The notes beneath the pieces were generated by a model that did not search any database, was not told the DNA's origin, and was given only the letters and a program-made list of their open reading frames with translations. A DNA stretch of 60,000 bases from Symbiodinium natans (Eukaryota > Sar > Dinophyceae > Suessiales > Symbiodiniaceae), in assembly GCA_905221605.1 (NCBI GenBank), contig CAJNDS010002496.1, forward strand, positions 228,501 through 288,500, given 5' to 3'. Shown piece after piece: positions 48,501 to 59,400 of the stretch (positions within the stretch are counted from its first letter, which is position 1; every line of letters starts with the position of its first letter). A program made the position numbers and the translations under genes.

Positions 48501-51500
48501 TTGTCCATATGTGTTTGTAGGTTTGCGTGCGTGTGCTAATTTAATTTAAAGTAAATTGTTGGTGTGCCACCTCGTGCACTAAACTGCTCGGTTTAGCAAG
48601 CTGAGTACCTTTCTAGCGGGTCGGTGCCAGTTGTCGTTTCGGACATGGTCGGGGGGGACCCAGGGGTGTAGGAGAGTGGGGGGTCGAGGAGAGTAGACCC
48701 GTGTTAAGATCTATGCAAAGTGCAAAGCTTTCCACAAGCTAGCAGCTAGCTCATGTTAGCTCACGTCAGTCCTTTACTCAGTGCCTCTGTAAGATGCGCC
48801 AGCTCCAACCTTTACGGGCAGGCGAACAATGCTGTGAACTCGATCAACTTCGTGGCGGTCACCAGCCCGAACAACGTATCGTTTGACGACACCGATCTCC
48901 TGAGGTGCGCCCCGTCGTTGGAACTTACTCGGCTCAGCTTTGATCACACCGACAGCAGCATTTGTGGATCTTCAACATGTTGCTTTGTAGGACTGGCATT
49001 GGCTTGCTGACAACGCTGGACGAGTCGCCGCCCAACTTCACTACGCTTGCGATTCCAGATCCCACTGTGCAGAATGACAGGCCTGGCCGAAGCCGCGCAT
49101 GCAGTTTTAGGGCACATTCTTGGTAAAGCACATGGCAGGATTGTGGTGATGTTCAGCCTCAATGAGGCAGGTACGACGTACTGCCTTTGGCCCAGAACAC
49201 ACAGTTGTAGTTTTCCTGGCGATTTGCAACACTCAAGATGGAGTCATGCTATCGACACAATAGGGTTTGAAGGGAGTGGTCGCTAAGCCGCGAGATTAGC
49301 AGTGCCAAGTGTGCTTCCCTACCTTTTTTCGCATTTTCACCGATGGTCACGGCTGCCTGTTCAGCTGGTTGAGTTTAGGAAGCTGTGCTGCCAATCCCCT
49401 TAAAAATTTCCCACCAAAGGCAAGATTGATGGGAAGGTTGTTTAAAGGTAAAGTTTGAGGGGAGGTGAGAAACGTGCCGTCACAGTTGATGGCGCTGTGG
49501 ACTGTTTACTCATTGCTTTTGGGTGCTTGTTTGGCACTACAAGGTCGAGCCACTCGATCCGACTCTGGAAGATCGGCTACGTACATGACCATCAACCGCA
49601 TCATCAGCGCTGGATGGTCGGCCAGCAATGATGGCATCGGCGCGAGCATGATCGTCATGACGCACCTGGAGAATCTGACGGCTCTCAGAGCACCAAGCGA
49701 GCCAGTTCTTGAAGCAACGCAGTATGATGTGTGCTCCAGCTGAAACTTCGAGTATTGACAAGCGAGTCATTGCAGCTTTTGGAAGGTTCGCCAGAGACTG
49801 TGAGTCCTTTGAGGTATTGCCTTGCAAAGGATGATGCAGTGGACGGCAGGGGCCTGCCGCGGCCTAACTGGATGTCCTCCAGCTACACAACGGCGGCCAG
49901 GAACTTGGAGTTGATTGAAGGGCTCTCGCGTAGAAAATGTAGAACATCAGCAAACAACAGCAAACTACCAAGGCTGTGGTAGATCCAAGCAGCCCTGCGG
50001 GCGGACTTACGTCGGGTGTGTGGGTGGTGGATTCAACCCCTCCAGCTTTGCTCCTCGTGGACGTCTATGCTGCCAGTGAAGCAACCATACACCTGCGCCT
50101 GCAACTCACTGAGCCCGGCACGGTCTGGCCCCTTGGCCTTAGGAGATGTCCATCAATGTCCCATATGTACCACATTCTCGAGACTTCAGCACTGATTCTG
50201 CACCCTTCTGATGCTTTCGATCCGGATGCTTCTGCTTTGAGGTGTGCTCCCTTGGCAATAGAGAACACGACTTTCTGCACAGTTGCGGATATGACGACGA
50301 ACGGCACGTCCAGTGGCTGTGACTATGAGACCTTTGTGAAGAACCAGCAAGCCTTTCAGGCCGGCTGAAGTGCCGCTGGTGTTTCCGTTGTTGTTCTTTC
50401 TGCAATTGTTTTTTTTTGCCCCCTGTTCCAGGTCGCCTCGAGCGTGACAATCCCTGAACCATACCGAGACTTCGAAGTTAAGGCCAGGAGAGGAACCTTC
50501 CTGTAATTACTTTCATTACACATGTTGGGGTGAAACCGGTGTTTCTGACAAGGAGTGCTTGCTTCATGCGAGGTGGACCGAATTTTCACTCGCGATGAGC
50601 TGGCCAGCTACGCATTAGAAACTGAGAAGTCGTACAGCCTCTTCTGCTTTGCGCAAGATGATTGGCCTCTCCAGGCACGCAGCAAGTGCTATCACTGATG
50701 GTGACTCTTGCAACACGTCTGTAGACAAGCCCCTTGCGCTATCAGGCGGCCGGCGCCTCAACAAAGTCACCAAGCTTCGTGGCTCCGACAGATGCTATGA
50801 AGATTTCCTTGTCAGCTGCGCAAGCTTTTTCCGGCGTGATTGGCAACATCACAACGCTGGATGAAACACCTCCAAGCTTCACCGTACTGCATGCAGAGGA
50901 CCGGGTCCTGTCGAAAGGCTTTTCAGGCTCCAAGTAGCCACCTGTCATGCTGTGCCGTTCATGCTCCTGGCTACTGTGGCTGATGCAGCCACTGCACATG
51001 AGATCATCTGAACAATTTGCAAGACATAATCGTCCTCAGCACCTGAGGATCCCACGATCAGCAACGACCGCATAGTCATTGTGCTCCAGCTCAATGAACC
51101 AGGAACGGCTTATTGCCGCGCCACGCGAGCTGATTCTGGTGAGGCTCCATCTGACATGAATATCAATCGAATACTCACTGCCAACTGGCTGGCTCAAAAT
51201 GATGGCCTCAGCAACTCCTCAATTGAAATCACCCAGCTGGAGAATGTCGACCCGCTGTCAACGAGCCGTGACGATGAGGTGGACCTCATCGCTGAAGCCA
51301 CACAGTATGATGTGCAAGCTGGCTTCAATTTTCTTCGATTGTCGTGAACTTCCGTGCTCCCAAAAAGTTTGAGCTCTCTAGAGAGGCTCCAGTTCATTGT
51401 CTCGAAGCCGGGATTCAAGAGCCGCTTCAAACGCAACGCTGGCCAAGGTATTGTTGGGCAGAGGACAGTGCGGTGGACAGCTATGGGAACGCGCGGCACA

Positions 51501-54500
51501 ATTACGTGAGAATCGAATATACTCGCCCGGCACTTGATCGTGCACCTGCACCTACTGATATCCCAACGAAGCCAATTCGGGCCCAGGTACTGATGCCAGT
51601 GCAGCGAACTCCCCGCAGGGTGGTCGGACTCCAGGCCGGTTTGACCAGTGCACGCACCTCCAAGTGCAGCTGCACAATGTGGCCGTATCTGGCAGCCCTA
51701 GCAGGTGTCTGGGTGCGAGACACCACGCCGCCCAGAATGACTTTCGTAAGAGCAGAGGGAATTTCCCAAGACTCTCTGCAAGTGACGCTGCAGCTGGACG
51801 AGCCAGGAACAGTTTGGTGTCCCTCAGCTGGTCAGATCACTGGTCAGAGCGTTGTGATGCATTGCTAGTTATTTTTGACAACTGCAGCTGCAAAGCAATC
51901 CCTTGCGCAGAGAGGCCCGAACCCGCTAAGTGAGCTGCCCTGTCAAGCTTGCAGTGTCAGGCTGTATAAACCTTCGGGGTGCGCTCATTGTCTGTGTGTG
52001 CTTGTTGTCAAGTGAAGCTTGGTGGCTTGGTGGCGGGAGCAGTCAAGAAGCCAAGTCCCAGGGGGGGGGGGGGGGGGGAAAGGTTGGGAGGGGAATTCAG
52101 CCGCAGCAGCTCAGCTGAACTAAGGTGCTGCTGTGCAGACAACCGCAGACCCTGGCTACTGCATCCATGGCTCAACTCCGGGCGGAAGCTTCTCAAGCGG
52201 CTCAAGCGGGCCAGGGCTGTGTGAGTACGAGGCCTTCGTGAAGGCTGCCGGGATCTGCTGGGCCGTATTTTAGATTCGAAGTCTTCGTTTGCTTTGCAAT
52301 GTGCTATGCGAGCAGCATCTTCTGGGCCAGGGTGATGCTGTGAACGCAAGCTTCCGAGAAGCTGTCCATGAGGCTCTGGAGTGTCAGCGGCTTCGTCCAC
52401 CTGTCATGCATCTTCATGCGTTGCCAGGCAGGAGTCTCCGTGCAGGTGGAGATCAACCAAATCATCCGCAAAGATCTCGCTGCAGCAGACCCTTTGATAC
52501 CCGAGACCGGCTATCACATCTACTGCTTTGCTGAAGATGACTGGCCTGAAGAAGCCGCGGCTGCAGCAATTCGTTCGCAGTCTTACACTGGCGACGTGAC
52601 CATCCCGAACAAAGTTTCTTTGGAAGATGTCTTGAACTTTAGCGACAGTGCAGCCGGCAAGATTGATTGAATTCAGCATGCTGAGCAATACTGTTCCATT
52701 GACCCACTTTGACCTTAGAAGCGACAAGAGTGCTGCGCGGCTCCAAGCTTGGCAGAGGTGCGGCTTCCCTCTTTGTGCCGCAGACCCTCGACGAAGCACC
52801 GCCAAGCTTCACCCTCCTGCAGATCCAGGCCTGGAGATAGTTGGATGATGTTGGATGTTTCATGGTGTTTGAGGGTGCTTCGGTGCTCATGGCCAGGACC
52901 CTTCAGCCCTGAACAAGAAGATTGAGGTGGTGTTCGCCCTCAATGAGGCACTCTTCAGCACTTCTGCATACCGCAGTTGCGGGGCCACGAGGGAAGGTTC
53001 AGCTTCAGCAATGAGACCGGTTCAGGCAGGCACGGCCTATTGTCGGCCCGTGCGTGCTGACAGTGCCGAGGCGCAGCTGAAATCAGCTGAAGAATTAGCG
53101 GAAGGAGTCCAGCAAGAGCGCGATCACAGTGTACTCAGTACATTCTTAAGGCCTTGGAGACAGTGCCAGGCAGCTTCCCCGCTTGGGATCAACCGCATCA
53201 TCTCTGCTGGCTGGTCAGCTACACATGACCCGTCTACATCCGCGAGCAGCAGTCTACTGATGGCTGGTGTACATGCTTCGCCACTGCAGGACATCCGAAG
53301 ACCTACTTGTAAGAGGGAAAGCATACTATGAAATACCGCAGACACCTTGGACTGGAAGAACAAAGACACGACTTGACAAAACTTGAGCACCGACAGAGGC
53401 GCCGTGACCATTAATTTCACGAGCACAGTACCTGCGCTCCCTTACAAACATCCATAAATTGTGGAAACAATTGGACAACGTGACAGGGCGTTTGCTCAAC
53501 TCGTGACAGGGCAGGCCAAATCAAATGGGCAGCATGCAACACAAGGGCGTAGGTTTGGGTCTGAGACTAAGAGGCCCAACTGGCCCAAGCGTCTAAACCG
53601 ATGGTCCAGTCATGCACTTCAAATGAGCTTCACTGCAGGGCGGCAAGATTGGCATTCTTCATTATTCTCAAGATGCTCGTGCGCTGATTCGGATCGCAGG
53701 AGCTCGATGAAGCCAGGCAGTATGATGTCTACTGCTGGGCTCAGGCTCTTGTGGTTCTTGATGGTTCTTGTGTAGATTTTCGTCAGGCGAAAACATGCAG
53801 AACGGATGAGCCAGCTCATGTTTCCAGGACGAAGCAAAGAGCAACTTTGGATTTCCCCGGCCGCAGTACATGTTGCAATCGTACGTGAGCCTCATGCTTA
53901 GCAATCAACCTCTTGCGGGGCGTGCGCTGAGAGGATTTGTTCTTTCTTTCCAAGGTGCGGAGGTGCGCAACGTCACGGCGCCCCAGGGTGGCAAGACCGC
54001 TAATGCGCGCGCCTCTGACCCCGTGCGAGTGCCATGCGGTCACGCAATCATGCCACCTCTGCGCATCTCTTGCTGCACTTCTCACAGAGGTCTGGACGGT
54101 GGACTCTACAGCTCCCACGATGCTGTTTATCGATTGGGACGCTGTGCGGGATGAAGAAACTTTGCAAGTCACTCTGCAATTGGATGAGCGACTTGCTCGC
54201 AGTTTCGACGAGTGCGGTGTTCAAGTGCTGCACTGACATGCATCTAGACATGTCTGGACATGTCTGGGGACCTCAGCATGCTCAGAGTGTTTCGCGCTCT
54301 GCAAGGCCAGGAACCGTCTGGTGTCAGGCGGCAGAGGTTGTGGCAACCAACACCAGCTATTGCGGTGATCTCGAGCCACGCTCCAAGTCGGAAGTCGGAA
54401 GACTTGCCAATCAGTTTGGCAACGACTTGTAGATACCTGATCGAAGGTTGCAGGATGCAGATTCCCTGGTCGACTGCTACTTTGAGCTCCGACCAAACAC

Positions 54501-56430
54501 GTTGACGGGCAGAATGGCAGCAGAAGGTTGGCGAAACAATGTGATCAGTTCACCCTGCTTCAGGAGAGCTACATCAAAGGGAACGCTTCTCACGTCTTTA
54601 AACAACTTGTCATGAACTCGGACTGCTCGTCTTGGCATTCCTGTCTCTTGCTGCCTTTGGTCATTCAGGTCCCTGCAGCCTTCCAAGATGTGGAGGTGGA
54701 GGCTGTCCAGGGAGACATTCTCTGTGCTGACCCATTCCTACGACGGAGCCACGTGAGGTTAACCTGCTGCCTTCGCGAGATGCAGTGAGCTCTGTTCCGC
54801 TTCGTCGCAGATCAGGTGGAATGGTGCAGACATGTTAGCTTGTGCTTCTGGGACTTCCTCCTAAACGCACGAAAGGGCGGGTACCGGCGAACGTCGAATA
54901 ACTCACGCCGGTAATATCTCCGCACGAAAGCTCCAGTTCGGCCCGCTTCAGGATACAAGATCTTCTGCTTTGCTGAAGATGACTGGACTGAGAAGGTGCA
55001 GCTTGTGGTCTGTAAGTGTGGGCGTGTCCACCTGCTTGCAATCATGCTGGCATGTTTCAACTCACGACATTTCTAGTAATGCAATGAGAAGAAGGAGGGT
55101 CAAAATACAAGAAGCCGAAGAAGCAGTGTCGTGACGCATAGGACGAAATGCATCGTACTTGTTAAACATATTTGTCCTCGTTCTGTTGTTGTAGGCCTAT
55201 AGTTCGCGCAGGGAATCCGAAATCGTGTATTCCCTCTAGACATTGAGAGGAAACTCCTCCTCAACGTTCTCACGGGACAGACACCGGTTGCCGAAACATT
55301 TTGAGAGGACATACTGTATTTACTTCTTAGATAGTAATAGGAAAGCCGAAGGAAGGGAGGAAGGAATGAAGACAGGAAGGACCAACACGGAAGCAACGGA
55401 AGGAGATCAAGGGAAGGAAGCCTAAGAATAAAAGGAAGGTGAAAGGAAGGTGAAAGGAAGGTAAAAGGAAGGTAAAAAGGAATGTAAAAGGAAGGTAAAA
55501 GGAAGGTAGAAGGAAGGTAAGAGGAAGGTAACAGAAAGGGATAAGTAAGGGAAGAGGAAGGGCGAAGGACGGGAACAGAAATGGAACAGGAAGGGAGCAG
55601 AAAGGGATCTGGAAGGGGCCGGAAGGGCAAGGAGGGGAGGAAGGAAGGGAGGAAGCAGGAACAAACTGACGGAAACAAGAGAATACAGAACGAAAAGAAG
55701 AAAGGACTCAATTGAAGGAAAGTCAGTCATGAGATCTGCCGGGCTGCTGGGACCACCAGCTAGGCCCTTAACTTCGTATGCAGCTCGGTGCAACTGTTTG
55801 AAAATGGTCTTTGAAAATCGAGCCCCTGGTATATCTGAAGTTTCAAGCATGCTGTTAAACACCCTATGAAACCCTATGAAACCCTCTGAGACCCTTGTTA
55901 ACCTTGCGTAGTATCATGACATGCAACCCAAACATCGTAACTACTACCGCTGAAATCAACCGTAGCATCTCGGTTTAACCCTGCGAAGGTATTAAGAAGG
56001 TGTTAGAGGAGTCCTTGTCAACATATATCGGAAGCAAAGGTGTTCGAGTGTATTCATGTCAAGAAAGCCACCAGGCACGACAGAACATGGCGCCATTCCT
56101 CTCAAATGCCGAAGAAATACTTTTTGCTTTCACTCAAGAGAGACCATGTTTCCCTAGCAAATGTAGAGAAACGATCTTAAGATGCTCAGAGGAAGAGATG
56201 TTCTCCTATACTTCAGACATGAAATTACGCGTTTTGAATCAAGGTCTTGCATGCAAAAGGAGGAAAGGGCGCGAATCCGAAACGGAGCTAATTTATTGCA
56301 AACGTGTTAGGATGCTTCGCGTGAAAAGGTCCCGGGAACTGGCCAGTGATGCGTACCAGTAGAGCGAAAAAGAGCAAGGTTGCCTTGGTGATAGTGATAG
56401 AGCCAGTCGTGTAAGGCACATGCCAACTCT

Positions 56431-56465
<35 letters not shown>

Positions 56466-59400
56466 CGCGCGCGCGCGCTCTCTCGTGTGTGTCGGCGTGT
56501 GTCTGTGCGTTTCTGCGGGCCAAGTTGTCGGGCTGAGCACCCGTTTGTCGCATTGAGGCGACGTCTGGCTCCATCAACTTTGTTGCTCCAGCCGCCCGAA
56601 ACAAGGCTGCAGAATCTGCAGAACACACATAGAGAAGAGTTCTGATAGGGTGAGTCGGCATGGTTCTCTCGGTGTCTGTGGATTGTGTCGTGTTGTTGCA
56701 GGTCACGCTGGGAGCGGTGATGGCCTTCAAGGATGCTGTTGGAACGGCAACAACGCGACACAGCTTCAACAGATTTCAACAGATCTGCTTCTTGTGAGAA
56801 GGGTTTGAGCTACAAGTCTCCTGCTTGTTTCTATCAAGCAATCCATGACAAATCTTGATTTCGTTTGAACACTTGTTTCGCTGGATGAGGTTGGATCTCA
56901 CTCCACCCAACATGACAGTGCTCAATGTGGTTGCCACTGAGGATCACGGAACAATGTGCAAGATGCACTTGCAAGTCAATTTGCTCGTAAACTGCTCCGA
57001 CAGACCGCTAAACATGGCCAAGTGGCGCAAAACAGGATGTGATTGTGGTCTCGGTGTCGATGGACGAGGCTGGCACTGTTTGGCCACGACCCAAGCTTGC
57101 ACATCTGCTGAATTTGCTGCATGCTATGATTTGAGCTGATGGTCGCCTGCACCGCTTTGAGGTGTCGTGCTTATCGGAAAGGTGCTGCCGTGCCTGGCGC
57201 AACTTAGTGGCAAGTCCTCGTGCGATCGTGCTATGACTGCTATCCTTGCCCAGAGCACCTAACCCCCTTACTTGACTCGGTGTCTGTTGGGAGAGTACCT
57301 CCCGCATCTTGAGGCGGATACCCCAGGGCACTTTCCCCCCGCTCCCCCCCAAATTTCCCCGCCCCGCAATGGCCCCCGTTTCCGTTTTCCTGAAGCTCCG
57401 AAGTCTAAGTGCGCCAACATGGCCGGGTGTCAGACTGCGATGGGTGAATTCGAATTCTGGAGTTGACTTGCGATGTGCACCGAAGAGATGAAGCTTGAAA
57501 GTGTGGGGGTTTCCGATGATCCCGACGAAGCTGTGACTGACGAGAAGCTTTCTCCTGTCTGGTGGCACCTTTAATTTCCAGCTGTTAAACGGAACAAGTT
57601 GCTACTATGATGATACACTGGGTTCTGCTACATATTCTCCTCGAATTTTTAATCCGAATTTCAGTATGTTTTTCGACATTGGGGAAAGGTTTGGTATTCT
57701 GGCATTGAGCCTTCGTATGTTGTCAAACGAATCTCGTAGCTTTTCTGGGGCCATCCTGTAATCGGTGTCAAGGCAGCTAAAGCTGCAGCAAATGCTGAAG
57801 CATTGTGGATTGGCCAAAGGCTTGGGTTTGCTGAAGCATGCTGAAGCATTGGGTGGCCGGAAGGCCTTGGCACATACTTGGCACATCAGGTGCAAACCTT
57901 TGTGTCCAAGCCTTTGGCTTTAGCTGCCTTGACACCGATTACAGGATGGCCCCAGAGAATGAAAAGGAGCGAAGCTGCTACTGTGAGCTTGTGCAGACTC
58001 AATCCTCAGAGTAGCGAGACAACATAGTTATTTGCGGGTTCATTCTGCAGTCTGGCACGCAAAAGGTGCTCATGATGAACATGTTTTTGCTTCACAAGCG
58101 TGGAGGCACGAACTGGTGTGACATGACAAATTCCCCGGGTGACCCCAACACCCTCAGAATCCTTCAAACACTTTCAGGAGTGCTTGGTCCTTGGAATAGT
58201 CTTCATTGGGTTACTCGGGCTGAGGCTTCGGAGATCCTGGAAACAGGCTTTTACCTCGAAGCTTCCGCCGAAGCTGTGGCTGAGGCGCCGCTTTATGCGC
58301 GATGCTATGTTGGTGTGATGTCTTGTTGGCGTGGCACCTTGTGTTTCTGACTTTCCAGGTCAACATCACAGCGGAGAACGCAAAAGGTGATCCCCTGTCG
58401 CAGGGCACAGACTACGAGGCCATTTACTTCACTACTAGTTACAAATCTGTTGTACTAGGTGTGATTGAACATCATGAGTCCCATGTTTGTCTTGGTGGTT
58501 ACTGCTTGTGCGTTCTCCGAGGTCTACTGCTTTGCACAGGCCTTTGATTTCTTCAGCTTCCTTGAAGCCGCATCAAGGGTATGCCGGGGATGCCCTTTGG
58601 GGACAGGACATCCCCTGCCTCCGCTGCTCGGTGGCTGCAGGGTCAACTGCTCAGGCCAGGAAAATGAGAAGCTCTTCTTCCAGCGTCATTCGATGAGGGA
58701 CAGTCGACGTTGAACAGGAGATCGCTGACACGCAAACCGGCATCCGCACTCTGGATGTCGATGCCCTACACGTGTTTTCAGCAGATGTTCATCCTAAGTC
58801 TGTGAAATCATTGCAAAGAACAAGGTCCTTCCACCTCGGGTCACCGTCCTTTTTGCAGAAGCTTTGAGCAAGGATACTATTCAGCTTGGACCCTATTTCG
58901 AGCAGCTTAAAAGTGATATATCCATGACAGTCACGCAGCATCCTCCAAGGCGCTGATAGGTGGTATCGGATGTGATTGCAATTTCATGGTGTGTGTTACG
59001 GTTTTTCTCATCTTTTAATGATTGCATTTGTTGTGTTCGTGAGTTTTTTTTGGTTAGGTTTTCCCCATCGGTTCCCCCCAGGTTGACGCTTCAGGTGGAC
59101 GAGGGGGCCACGTTGTGGTGTGCGGTCTAGACCCCAGCGACATCATGGAAACCCTCGAAGTTGGAGAATACAATGGCTTGAGGCTTGGGATTCCGAACCT
59201 GCAGGCGGCTTTTGTGCTGTGCTTGATCCGCGTTGTTGCCGCGCTTCTCAAGAACTGCAGGCATGAGCACGAATTTCGAAGCGCTGATCAAGGGGGCGAA
59301 CTGCACCGAAAGTTATCCTCCGCAGCGCCCTTGTGGCAGCTTCTTGATCTACGACCTCGATGACCTGGAGGCCCCACGTTCAGCAATGCTCCCTGATGTT

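Noticed and set aside
29000-55000. Frame changes and stop codons between module pieces, as if the gene were a pseudogene
   Set aside because: Each break coincides with AG acceptors and GT/GC/GA donors that join in phase, and all conserved residues are preserved, so introns explain them better than decay.
56000-56362. 120-codon open frame in the long intron
   Set aside because: Starts without an ATG, no recognisable motif, no splice signals; kept only as a note in the intron entry.
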